Assembly (NCBI RefSeq): GCF_000426045.1
Contig: NZ_AUEP01000012.1
Coordinates: 126,006-190,005, forward strand
DNA from: Marmoricola sp. URHB0036
GTDB lineage: Bacteria > Actinomycetota > Actinomycetes > Propionibacteriales > Nocardioidaceae
Length of the DNA stretch: 64,000 nt
Direction of reading: 5' to 3'
Positions 31,510 through 43,036 of this stretch are shown piece after piece; within the stretch, counting starts at the first letter, position 1, and each line of letters opens with the position of its first letter. The notes beneath the pieces were generated by a model, which worked only from the letters and a program-made list of their open reading frames with translations, did not search any database and was not told the origin of the DNA. Both the position numbers and the translations under genes were made by a program.

Positions 31510-31533
31510 TAGACCTTCCACGTGGAAGGTCTA
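31510..31533. terminator. Bidirectional terminator palindrome
   Basis: A perfect 24-base palindrome (half-site TAGACCTTCCAC) lies between the esterase stop (31501) and the acyl-CoA dehydrogenase stop (31539). Flanking bases extend the stem further with one mismatch. The convergent position supports a terminator for both. Confidence 0.75.
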
Positions 31534-31538
31534 CCGAG

Positions 31539-35379
<3,841 letters not shown>

Positions 35380-35383
<4 letters not shown>

Positions 35384-36138
35384 TCTGCCGACGACTCCAC
35401 CGTCGCGGAGGCGGGCGCCTCGGGCTTGCGGAGGTAGAGCACCATGCTCTTGCCGATCAGCGGGTTCAGCGCCTTCTCGGCGCCGCGGGTCAGCGTGCTC
35501 CAGCCGCGGGTACGCATGATGTCCCACACCAGCACCTGGTGGTAGGCCTTCACCAGCGGGTTGCCGTCGTTGGTCACCCCGACGGCGCACTTGATCCACC
35601 AGTACGGCGCGTGCAGTCCGTGTGCGTGGTCCTTGCCCTCGAAGACCATCCCGGCGTTGACCAGCTTGCCGATCAGCTCCTTGTCGGAGTAGATCCGGAT
35701 GTGGCCGCCCGGCACGTTGTGGTAGTCGTCGGACAGCTTCCAGCAGACCAGCTCGGGCAACCAGCGCGGCACCGTGACGGCCATCGTGCCGCCCGGGCGG
35801 AGCACGCGGACCAGCTCCTCGATGGCCTGGATGTCGGCCGGGATGTGCTCGAGCACCTCGGAGGCCACGACCCGGTCGAACTCGCCGTCCGCGAACGGCA
35901 ACGACAGCGCGTCGCCCTCCTTGATGTCCGCCTCGGCACCGGCCGGGACCTCGCCGGCCTCCTTCATCGCACCGAACAGCTCGAGCACACCGGCCAGCTC
36001 GTCGGCGTCCTGGTCGAAGGCGATGACGTCGGCACCGCGGCGATACATCTCGAAGGCATGCCGCCCGGCGCCACAACCCATGTCGATGACGCGGTCACCG
36101 GGTTGGAGACCCAGCCGGTCGAAGTCAACGGTCAGCAT
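35380..36138 (-). CDS. Class I SAM-dependent methyltransferase (UbiE/methyltransferase 11 type)
   Basis: A 252-residue protein. SAM-binding motif VIDMGCGAGRHAFEMYRRGA, acidic end of strand 2 in VIAFDQDADEL, then FDRVVASEVLEHIPADIQA and RVLRPGGTMAVTVPR. The C-terminal third is rich in aromatic residues (HAPYWWIKCAVGV). Acceptor unknown; the neighbours suggest a glycoside or lipid-linked sugar. The ATG at 36138 lies inside the 3' end of the glycosyltransferase gene (7-base overlap). Confidence 0.8.
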
Positions 36139-37403
36139 GCTTCTCCTCCGGTGGTCGAGCTTGCGCCCTTGGTGGTCGAGCTTGTCGAGACTTCCTGGTA
36201 CGCCGCCGCCGTGGCCAGTGCCACCGCGTGCCAGCTGAAGCGTTCCAAGACGCGGGTTCGCCCGGCCTTGCCCATCCGCGCGCGACGCTCGGGATCGTCG
36301 AGCAGCGCTGCGATCGCCTTCTCGAGCTCGCCCACGTCGCCCGGGGTGACCAGGTCGGCGCACTGGCCGTCCGGACCGACGACCTCGGGGATGGCGCCGG
36401 CCCGGCTCACCACCAGCGGCGTCTCGCAGGCCATCAGCTCGGCGGTGGGCAGCGAGAAGCCCTCGTAGAGCGACGGCACGCAGGCCACCTCGGCCGAGCC
36501 CATCACCTCGACCAGCTCGCTGTCGCTGATCCCGTTGACGAACTTCACGTGCTCGGTGATGCCGAGCTGGTCGATCAGCCGCTCGGTCCGACCGCCCGGC
36601 GTCGGGCGGGTGACGAGCACCAGCTCGAGGTCACGCTCGGTGCGCAGCTTGGCGAAGGACTCCAGCAGGGTGGCGATCCCCTTCATGGGGGCGTCCGCGC
36701 TCGCCATCGCCACGATCCGGCCGGGCACCCGTGGCTTGGTCGGAGGCACGAACACCTCGTCGTTCACGCCCAGCGGGATCACCTCGATGTCAGGGTCGGC
36801 GACGCCGAAGTCACTCACGATGCCCTGGCGGCTCGACTCCGAGACGGTGAGCACCTTGCCGACCTTGCGGGCGACCTTCTGCTGCATCCGGAGGAAGCCG
36901 TACCAGCGGCGCAGGGTCAGCTTCTTGCGGAACGTGGGTGCCGTCGCGAGGTCGATGCGCCGGTCGTAGGTGATCGGGTGGTGGATCGTCGTGACCAGGG
37001 GCAGGCCCATCTGGGCGATGTCGAGCATCCCGTAGCCGAGCACCTGGTTGTCGTGGACGACGTCGAAGTCGTCCCGGCGTACCTTCAACAGCCGCGCGAC
37101 CCGTTTGCTGAACGTCTTCGGCTCGGGGAACCCGGCCGTGCACATGGTCAGGAACTCCTCGACGTCGATGAGGTCGCGGAACTCCCGGGGCTTGGGCACC
37201 CGGAACGGGTCCGGCTCGCGGTAGAGGTCGAGGCTCGGGACCTTGGTCAGCCGCACGCCCTCGTCGAGCTCGGGGTAGGGCTGTCCGGAGAAGACCTCGA
37301 CGATGTGCCCGAGTGCCACGAGTTCACGGCTGAGATGACGGATGTAGACGCCCTGGCCGCCGCAGTGTGGCTTGCTTCGGTAGGACAGGAGTGCGATGCG
37401 CAA
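36132..37403 (-). CDS. Family 4 glycosyltransferase
   Basis: A 423-residue GT-B enzyme. It starts at TTG 37403 (LRIALLSYRSKPHCGGQGVY, GAGGAAAGG upstream); the longer open frame is unlikely. The N-terminal domain has the glycine-rich loop GGQGVYIRHLSRELV. The C-terminal domain carries the donor-binding segment VACVPSLYEGFSLPTAELMA with the conserved EGF/E motif. The last 20 residues (EVSTSSTTKGASSTTGGEAC) are not family-like and are encoded by GTGGTCGAGC repeats. It is divergent from kstR across a KstR-type box. The sugar and acceptor are unknown. Confidence 0.85.
   Translation of the reverse strand: MRIALLSYRSKPHCGGQGVYIRHLSRELVALGHIVEVFSGQPYPELDEGVRLTKVPSLDLYREPDPFRVPKPREFRDLIDVEEFLTMCTAGFPEPKTFSKRVARLLKVRRDDFDVVHDNQVLGYGMLDIAQMGLPLVTTIHHPITYDRRIDLATAPTFRKKLTLRRWYGFLRMQQKVARKVGKVLTVSESSRQGIVSDFGVADPDIEVIPLGVNDEVFVPPTKPRVPGRIVAMASADAPMKGIATLLESFAKLRTERDLELVLVTRPTPGGRTERLIDQLGITEHVKFVNGISDSELVEVMGSAEVACVPSLYEGFSLPTAELMACETPLVVSRAGAIPEVVGPDGQCADLVTPGDVGELEKAIAALLDDPERRARMGKAGRTRVLERFSWHAVALATAAAYQEVSTSSTTKGASSTTGGEAC
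36150..36191. repeat. GTGGTCGAGCTTG direct repeats at the 3' end of the glycosyltransferase gene
   Basis: The 13-mer GTGGTCGAGCTTG occurs at 36151-36163 and 36172-36184, followed by TCGAGA. It resembles the dispersed element in the chsH2 linker (24865-24906). It encodes the atypical Ser/Thr-rich tail of the glycosyltransferase and ends just before the start of the methyltransferase gene. Confidence 0.75.
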
Positions 37404-37473
37404 GTGGCGCCTTTCCTCGGGCCCGTCCGGTATGTCCTCGACAGGACCGGCGTGGGACCGCCATGTGCGTAAC

Positions 37474-37487
37474 TGGAACGTGTTTCT
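37474..37487. promoter_or_regulatory. KstR-type operator at kstR (autoregulation) and the glycosyltransferase operon
   Basis: TGGAACGTGTTTCT (followed by A): core GAAC-GT-GTT. It lies 71 bases from the glycosyltransferase TTG (37403, minus) and 95 bases before the kstR start (37582, plus). KstR autoregulates in mycobacteria. Confidence 0.78.
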
Positions 37488-37581
37488 ATTATGCCGGACC
37501 TGACTGCTAACCTCGGAGCGGGTCCGCAGACACAGTCTGCGGGGGAGGCTCAACAGAAATCACGTCCGGGAGGTTGAGATC

Positions 37582-38193
37582 TTGGCCACCGTGAGCTCCT
37601 TGACCCACGACGACCTGGGTTCGGCAGCCCAGCGCGACCGACGCCGGCGCATCCTGGACGCCACCGTCTCGCTGGCGTCCAAGGGCGGGTTCGACGCCGT
37701 GCAGATGCGCGCCGTCGCGGAGCAGGCCGACGTCGCCCTCGGCACCCTCTACCGCTACTTCCCGTCCAAGATCCACCTGCTCGTCTCCGCCCTCGCGCGG
37801 CAGTTCGAGGACATCGAGGCGACGCTGAGCCGACGCGTCATCCCCGGCGACAGCCCGGCCGACCGCGTCGAGCAGGTCCTCACCCGCGCCACCCGCGGCC
37901 TCCAGCGCGACCCCCAGCTCACCGAGGCGCTCACCCGCGCGTTCATGTTCGCCGACTCCAGCGTGGCCAGCGAGATCCACGTCGTCGGCCTGAAGCTGAC
38001 CTCGATGCTCAACCGGGCGCTGCAGGGCGACGAGTACGTCGAGGGCTCCGAACCCACCGACGAGGACATCGCCGTCGCCCGCGTGATCAGCGACGTCTGG
38101 CTGGCCGCCCTGGTCTCCTGGGTCACCGGCCGCCTCTCCGCCGACGAGGTCAACGAACACCTCGCCACCGCAGTCCGCCTCATCCTCCGCTGA
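37582..38193 (+). CDS. kstR: TetR-family repressor of cholesterol catabolism KstR
   Basis: A 203-residue TetR-type regulator. The HTH region ATVSLASKGGFDAVQMRAVA, then EQADVALGTLYRYFPSKIHL, is nearly the same as that of mycobacterial KstR. The ligand domain shares AFMFADSSVASEI and VARVISDVWLAALVSWVTGR with it. KstR is released from DNA by a long-chain 3-oxo-cholestenoyl CoA ester. Start TTG 37582 with GGGAGG 8 bases before; GTG 37591 is possible. Six matching operators surround it. Confidence 0.92.
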   Translation: MATVSSLTHDDLGSAAQRDRRRRILDATVSLASKGGFDAVQMRAVAEQADVALGTLYRYFPSKIHLLVSALARQFEDIEATLSRRVIPGDSPADRVEQVLTRATRGLQRDPQLTEALTRAFMFADSSVASEIHVVGLKLTSMLNRALQGDEYVEGSEPTDEDIAVARVISDVWLAALVSWVTGRLSADEVNEHLATAVRLILR

Positions 38194-38276
38194 TCTTCTT
38201 GCCAGTGATCGTCTGACGTCGCTTCGACTGATCCGCGGCCGCTTCTCGGCTCGCGGGCGCTCGGAGTTGCGCCGAG

Positions 38277-39047
38277 TCACCCACCAAAGGCGTGGGTCGC
38301 GGTCGCTCCTCCGTCGATGGCGAGCTCGGCGCCGGTGACGAAGCTGGACTCGTCGCTGGCGAGGTAGACGTAGGCCGGGGCGATGTCGACCGGGTGGCCG
38401 ACTCGCTTGAGGGCGACCTTGGTGGCGCCGTACTCCATCGCCGCGTCGCCGCCGTGGATCCGCGTCATGCCGGTGTCGATCATGCCGGGGTGCACCGAGT
38501 TGACCCGGATGCCCTTGGGACCGAGCTCCATCGCGGCGGCCTTGGTCATGCCGCGGATGGCGAACTTGGTGGCGGAGTACGCCGTGCACATCGCCATGCC
38601 GCCGAGGCCCTCGATCGAGGAGGCGTTCACGATCGAGCCGCCGCCGTTCTTGCGCATCGTGCGGGCCACCGACTTCATGCCGAGGAAGCAGCCGAGCTGG
38701 TTGACGCTGACCATCAGCATGTACTCCTCGACCTCCATCCGCTCGACCTCGGCGAAGCGCAGGATGCCGGCGTTGTTGACGAGCACGTTGACCGGGCCGA
38801 AGCGCTCGTTGGCCTCCTCGACCATCGCCTGCCAGGAAGCCTCGTCGCTGACGTCGTGGCGGCGGAAGTACGCCGAGCCGGGGTGCTTCTCGTTGAGCTC
38901 AGCGGCGAGCGCTTCACCGGCCTCCTCGGCGATGTCGGCGATGACGACCTGGGCGCCCTCCTCGACGAAGGCCCGGGCGATGGCCTCCCCCTGTCCCTGT
39001 GCGGCGCCGGTGACGATGGCGCGCTTGCCTGCGAGTCGGTTGGTCAT
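38277..39047 (-). CDS. Short-chain dehydrogenase, 3-alpha/20-beta-hydroxysteroid dehydrogenase-like
   Basis: A 256-residue classical SDR. Rossmann motif TGAAQGQGEAIA (TGxxxGxG), NNAG at about residue 90, catalytic Ser in NASSIEGLGG, and the YxxxK pair in TAYSATKFAIRGM. The end DGGATATHAFGG is family-typical. It resembles FabG3-type (Rv2002) steroid dehydrogenases. ATG 39047 overlaps the hsd4A-like stop. Last gene of the operon behind the KstR-type box at 41719. Confidence 0.82.
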   Translation of the reverse strand: MTNRLAGKRAIVTGAAQGQGEAIARAFVEEGAQVVIADIAEEAGEALAAELNEKHPGSAYFRRHDVSDEASWQAMVEEANERFGPVNVLVNNAGILRFAEVERMEVEEYMLMVSVNQLGCFLGMKSVARTMRKNGGGSIVNASSIEGLGGMAMCTAYSATKFAIRGMTKAAAMELGPKGIRVNSVHPGMIDTGMTRIHGGDAAMEYGATKVALKRVGHPVDIAPAYVYLASDESSFVTGAELAIDGGATATHAFGG

Positions 39048-39982
39048 GACCTGTCCTTCGAGGTGGAGCCCTGGGGCTGGAGCTGCATCACCGCGTCGGC
39101 GGCGAAACCGACCGCGGGGTCGCGGTCGGCGAAGTAGGTCCCGAGGTGCTGGTCGAGCGAGCCGAGGTCCCAGAGGTCGCCATCGACGTCGAAGCGCTGC
39201 TCGACGACCGGTGCGGCGAGCAGGGCGACCATCCCGCCGTACACCACGAAGACCTGGCCCGAGATGCGCCTGGCGGCGGGCGAGGCCAGGTAGACGACGA
39301 GCGGGGCGACGTGGTCGGGCGAGTACGGATCGACGGCCTGGCCGGACTCGTCCTCTCCGAAGACCTCGGCGGTCATCGCCGTGCGCGCCCGCGGGCAGAT
39401 CACGTTGGCGCGGACACCGATGCGGGAGAGCCCGCGCGCCGTGGACAGCGTGAGCGCAGTGATGCCGGCCTTGGCCGCTGCGTAGTTGGGCTGGCCGGGC
39501 GAGCCTCCGAGGAACGCCTCGGAGGCGGTGTTGACGACCGCGGCGTCGACCGGCTCGCCGGTCTCCTTGTAGCGACCCCGCCAGTACGCCGCAGCGTTGC
39601 GCGAGAGCAGGAAGTGCCCGCGCAGGTGCACCTTGAGGACGAAGTCGAAGTCCTCGTCGGTCATGTTGAACAGCATCTTGTCGCGGGTGATGCCGGCGTT
39701 GTTCACCACGATGTCGAGGCCGCCGAGCTTCCCGGTGGCGGCCTGGAGCATGGCGTCCGCAGTGGACCGCTCCCCCACGTCACCGGCCACGACGACGGCT
39801 TCGACCCCGTGCGAGCGCACCTCCTCGGCTGCCTCCTCAGCAGCACCGGGCAGGTCGTTGAGCACGACGCTGGCTCCTGCGCGCGCCAGCGCCAGCGCCT
39901 CGGCGCGACCGAGGCCGGCACCGGCACCGGTGACGACGGCCACCCGCCCTTCGAGAGAGGTGGGATCAGGGTTTTCGGGCAT
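39044..39982 (-). CDS. hsd4A: Short-chain dehydrogenase, Hsd4A-like (17-beta-hydroxysteroid / side-chain beta-oxidation)
   Basis: A 312-residue SDR. Rossmann motif TGAGAGLGRAEALAL, NNAGITRDKM, catalytic Ser in NTASEAFLGG and YxxxK in PNYAAAKAGI. The long C-terminal extension beyond the core (residues ~250-312) is typical of Hsd4A and multifunctional-enzyme-type dehydrogenases. In M. tuberculosis hsd4A (Rv3502c) follows a ferredoxin gene (Rv3503c), the same order as here. It probably oxidises the 3-hydroxyacyl-CoA of the steroid side chain. Confidence 0.78.
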   Translation of the reverse strand: MPENPDPTSLEGRVAVVTGAGAGLGRAEALALARAGASVVLNDLPGAAEEAAEEVRSHGVEAVVVAGDVGERSTADAMLQAATGKLGGLDIVVNNAGITRDKMLFNMTDEDFDFVLKVHLRGHFLLSRNAAAYWRGRYKETGEPVDAAVVNTASEAFLGGSPGQPNYAAAKAGITALTLSTARGLSRIGVRANVICPRARTAMTAEVFGEDESGQAVDPYSPDHVAPLVVYLASPAARRISGQVFVVYGGMVALLAAPVVEQRFDVDGDLWDLGSLDQHLGTYFADRDPAVGFAADAVMQLQPQGSTSKDRS

Positions 39983-40033
39983 GGGTGACGGTGCTCCTGG
40001 CTCGTGGCGAACGGACGGGTGAGGTGTGTCAGG

Positions 40034-40231
40034 TCAGGCGTCGACGATGCTCAGCGCGGACTTGGGGCACGAGGCGACGGCCTGCTCCACGACGGCCAGG
40101 TCCTCGTCGGTGACGTTCTCGTCGAGCACCTGCAGGTAGTCGTCGTCATCGATCTGGAAATGACTCGGAGCGAGCGCCTCGCACATGGCGTTGGACTCGC
40201 ACAGGTCGAAGTCGACCTTGATCTTCTTCAT
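40034..40231 (-). CDS. Small [3Fe-4S]-type ferredoxin (FdxD-like)
   Basis: A 65-residue acidic ferredoxin. The cysteines lie in CESNAMC (CX5C) and one later CP (SCPKSAL). Three ligands with the missing fourth suggest a [3Fe-4S] cluster, as in ferredoxins that feed P450s and Rieske oxygenases. ATG 40231 overlaps the preceding stop. A matching reductase is two genes upstream; no P450 is in the window, so its partner must lie elsewhere. Confidence 0.88.
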   Translation of the reverse strand: MKKIKVDFDLCESNAMCEALAPSHFQIDDDDYLQVLDENVTDEDLAVVEQAVASCPKSALSIVDA

Positions 40232-40719
40232 GCTTCCTCCGTCTTGTTGCTGCCGGGAGGACCAGCCATCTTGTGGTGGTCCCAGCTGGCGACCTTGATG
40301 GGTTCGACCACGATGCCGACCCGCTTGCGTGCCTGCTTCTCGACGATCTCGTCGCCGAATTCCCCCAGGTCGACGTCGCCTGCCATCCGCTTGGCCACCC
40401 GGGCGCCGAGTGCGCGGATGTCGTCGTACTCCTCGACGAGACGGGCCTTGCCCTGGATGGTCACCCCGCGCAGCTCGAAGTAGTCCTCGCCGTCCTCGAT
40501 CAGGCAGGTGATCCGGGGGTCACGGCGCAGGTTGACGACCTTCTGGGAGCGGCCGTAGGTCCAGAAGGCGACCATGCCGTCCTCGAGGACGTAGAACAGC
40601 GTGGTCAGGTGGGGGGTGCCGTCGGGACCGATGGTCGCGATCTGCACCTTCATGTTGTCGGTGAGGAACTGCTCGATCTCGCCGTCGCTCATGGTGACGG
40701 CGTTGCGTCCGGATGCCAT
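40228..40719 (-). CDS. Pyridoxamine 5'-phosphate oxidase-like flavin/F420-binding protein
   Basis: A 163-residue split beta-barrel protein: KVQIATIGPDGTPHLTTLFY, then FWTYGRSQKVVNLRRDPRIT and CLIEDGEDYFELRGVTIQGK. These are typical of the PPOX family, members of which bind FMN, F420 or haem. The cofactor cannot be told from sequence alone. It ends with RVGIVVEPIKVASWDHHKM and a short polar tail. ATG 40719, six bases after the reductase gene; its end overlaps the ferredoxin gene. Confidence 0.82.
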   Translation of the reverse strand: MASGRNAVTMSDGEIEQFLTDNMKVQIATIGPDGTPHLTTLFYVLEDGMVAFWTYGRSQKVVNLRRDPRITCLIEDGEDYFELRGVTIQGKARLVEEYDDIRALGARVAKRMAGDVDLGEFGDEIVEKQARKRVGIVVEPIKVASWDHHKMAGPPGSNKTEEA

Positions 40720-40724
40720 ACGGG

Positions 40725-41702
40725 TCAGGATCCTTCGCTCGAGTGGCCGGGGAACACGTGGGCGTCGGGGTCGACCACGACGGCGGCGTTGTTCACGGCA
40801 GTCGCGACCTCGCCGAAGCCGACGGCGATGAGCCGCACCTTGCCGTCGTACTCGGTGATGTCGCCGGCGGCGAAGATGCGCGGGACGTTGGTCTTCATCG
40901 CCGGGTCGACCTTGATGTGTCGCTTCTCGAACTCCAGGCCCCACTCCTGCATCGCGCTGAGGTCGGCGACGAAGCCGAGGGCCGCGACCACGGCCTGGGC
41001 CGGGCGGGTGAGCACGTCACCGTCGGTGGTGGTGATCTCGACGCTCTCGACGTGGTGCTCGCCGTTGAGTGCGGTGACCTGGGCCTGGGTGATCACCTCG
41101 GTGCGGCCGGCGAGGACCGCGTCGACGGTGGCCTGGTGGGCACGGAACTTGTCGCGGCGGTGCACCAGCGTCACCGACTTCGCGATCGGTTCGAGGCTGT
41201 GCGCCCAGTCGAACGCGCTGTCGCCGCCGCCCACGATGACGACGTCGCGGCCGGCGTACTCCGCGAAGGACGGCACGAAGAACACCAGCCCGCGGTCCTC
41301 CCAGCCGTCGCCGGCCGGCAGCGGTCGCGGCGTGAACTTGCCGATCCCGGCCGTGATGATGACGACCTTGGAGTTGACGACGGTGCCGTCGTCGAGCTCC
41401 ATCCGGACGCCCGTGTCGTGGGACTTCAGCGCGGCGGCGGTGCGGTCGAGGAGGTACGTCGGCCTGGCGCTCGCCGCCTGCTTGACCAGCTCCTCGACCA
41501 GCTCACGGCCCTTGATGCTGGGAAAGCCGGCGACGTCGAGGATCAGCTTCTCCGGATAGAGGGCCGACACCTGGCCGCCCAGCTCCGGCAGCGAGTCGAC
41601 GACCGCGACGCTCATGCCGCGGAAGCCGGCGTAGTAGGCACCGAACAGTCCGGCCGGGCCCGCCCCGACGATGAGAAGATCCGTCTCGACTTCGGCCACC
41701 AC
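40725..41702 (-). CDS. Ferredoxin-NADP reductase, thioredoxin reductase-like
   Basis: A 325-residue FAD/NAD(P)H flavoprotein: FAD motif IVGAGPAGLFGAYYAG, NADP-binding VVIVGGGDSAFDWA, FAD-binding IFAAGDITEYDGKVRLIAVG. The middle lacks the redox CxxC of thioredoxin reductases, as in YumC-type ferredoxin reductases. It probably supplies electrons to the ferredoxin two genes down. GTG 41702 (or GTG 41699) with GAGAGG upstream; the KstR-type box is 17 bases before it. Confidence 0.85.
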   Translation of the reverse strand: MVAEVETDLLIVGAGPAGLFGAYYAGFRGMSVAVVDSLPELGGQVSALYPEKLILDVAGFPSIKGRELVEELVKQAASARPTYLLDRTAAALKSHDTGVRMELDDGTVVNSKVVIITAGIGKFTPRPLPAGDGWEDRGLVFFVPSFAEYAGRDVVIVGGGDSAFDWAHSLEPIAKSVTLVHRRDKFRAHQATVDAVLAGRTEVITQAQVTALNGEHHVESVEITTTDGDVLTRPAQAVVAALGFVADLSAMQEWGLEFEKRHIKVDPAMKTNVPRIFAAGDITEYDGKVRLIAVGFGEVATAVNNAAVVVDPDAHVFPGHSSEGS

Positions 41703-41718
41703 TGATCCTCTCAGGAAC

Positions 41719-41732
41719 TAGAACACGTTCTA
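41719..41732 (-). promoter_or_regulatory. KstR-type operator upstream of the ferredoxin reductase operon
   Basis: TAGAACACGTTCTA: arms TAGAAC and GTTCTA are perfectly complementary, with an AC centre. It is the only operator here with a single possible target, because the gene on its other side (mam, stop 41738) ends there. Confidence 0.85.
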
Positions 41733-41737
41733 ATCTA

Positions 41738-42493
41738 TCAGAGCTGCTTGAGACTCGAGATGCGCCAGTCCCCACCAGCCGGGGTCAACGTCACGAGCAG
41801 TCTGCTGGTGGTGACGTGCTGGCCGCCAGTCTTTCCGGTGGCGAGCACGTTCAGGAACACCAGCGCGACCACCTTCTCCTCGCTCGCCGACACGATGGAG
41901 CTCGCACTCGCCTGGGCGGTCTGCTTGACCTGGTTGGCGACAGCGGTGGCCCGCGTCTTGGCGATGGTCGAGGCGTACTCCTTGCGGAAGCTGGCCCCCA
42001 GCACCTTCTCCGAGGAGGTGGCGTCCTGGTCGAAGGTCTTCCAGTCGTAGCTGAAGATCTTCTGGGTCAACCTGGTCGCTGCCTGCAGACCAGCGTCACG
42101 GGCGGTGGTCGACGTGATCGCGTCCGTGTTTTTGCCGGCGTCGGCGGGGTGCTGGTTGCCGTACCAGGCGAACGCGGTCACGGCCGTCAGGACCAGGCAC
42201 AGCACCAGCAGGCCGATCATCAGCCGGAAGCTGGCCAGCACCGGGGGTCGTCCGGGCTCGTCCTCGTCGACGTGGTCTACCCGGTCGACCTCGTCGACCT
42301 GGTCGGCAGCGGGCGGTGGCGGTGCCTCCTCGTCCGCAACCTCGGGAGCGGGAGACGGCATCGGCTCGGCGACCGTGGTCAGGTCGCTCTGGCAGTAGCG
42401 GCACTTGATCGCGGCCCGCTTGATCGTCTCGGCGCAGAAGGGGCACTCCTTCTCGTCGGGCGCGAGGTCGGTGGCGGGCGTCTGGTCGGCCAT
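41738..42493 (-). CDS. Mce-associated membrane protein with N-terminal zinc ribbon
   Basis: A 251-residue protein, last of the mce4 operon. Residues 16-36 form a zinc ribbon (CPFCAETIKRAAIKCRYCQ; four cysteines). An acidic, proline-rich linker (about 45-80) follows, with one transmembrane helix at about 90-112 (FRLMIGLLVLCLVLTAVTAF). The outer domain (about 125-251) is the Mam/NTF2-like fold (EKVLGASFRKEY, DWRISSLKQL). Mam proteins are thought to support the Mce complex. The cytoplasmic zinc ribbon is not usual in the mycobacterial Mam4 proteins I recall. Confidence 0.82.
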   Translation of the reverse strand: MADQTPATDLAPDEKECPFCAETIKRAAIKCRYCQSDLTTVAEPMPSPAPEVADEEAPPPPAADQVDEVDRVDHVDEDEPGRPPVLASFRLMIGLLVLCLVLTAVTAFAWYGNQHPADAGKNTDAITSTTARDAGLQAATRLTQKIFSYDWKTFDQDATSSEKVLGASFRKEYASTIAKTRATAVANQVKQTAQASASSIVSASEEKVVALVFLNVLATGKTGGQHVTTSRLLVTLTPAGGDWRISSLKQL

Positions 42494-42496
42494 CCC

Positions 42497-43036
42497 TCAG
42501 CTCACGAACTGCAGGTCGGACATGAGCCACTGACCGCCCTTGCGCGTCATGGTCAGCTTCAGCCGGTAGTAACGCGGCTCCGACTTGCCCTTGGTCGACT
42601 TGTTCTTCACCTGCGAGTCGGCCGCGACGAAGACCACGGCGTTGCTGTCGTCGATGTCGGCGATCCCGGTGCTGAGCACCTTCCCGCTCGAGACGGCCTG
42701 GGCGGTCTGGGCCGAGGCCTTCAGGTTGGTCTTCGCTCCGTCGTACTGCGACTTGAACGGTCCGGTGGCACCGGCGAGCACCTTCTCGATCAGCGGGTCC
42801 ATGTCGGTGTAGTCGACGGTGAGGAAGGCGACCGTCTCGGCCTCGGCCGCCTTGGTGACCGCGCGGTACTCCCGGGAGAGCGCGGCTTCCTTCTCGTCGG
42901 CCGGACTGGCGTTGGCGCTGTCGATGAAGAAGAACGCCGAGGCGGCGACCAGCAGGAGCGCCAGGATCACGAGCATGACGTTGACGAAGCGCCATGACGT
43001 GCTCGAGGGTCCTGCGCCGACGGCAGGATCAGTCAC
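42497..43036 (-). CDS. Mce-associated membrane protein (Mam)
   Basis: A 179-residue protein with one N-terminal transmembrane helix (VNVMLVILALLLVAASAFFF) and an extracytoplasmic NTF2-like domain (DPLIEKVLAGATGPFKSQYD, then KGGQWLMSDLQFVS). In mycobacteria two such genes follow mceF, as here. GTG 43036 lies inside the 3' end of mce4F (8-base overlap). Confidence 0.85.
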   Translation of the reverse strand: MTDPAVGAGPSSTSWRFVNVMLVILALLLVAASAFFFIDSANASPADEKEAALSREYRAVTKAAEAETVAFLTVDYTDMDPLIEKVLAGATGPFKSQYDGAKTNLKASAQTAQAVSSGKVLSTGIADIDDSNAVVFVAADSQVKNKSTKGKSEPRYYRLKLTMTRKGGQWLMSDLQFVS

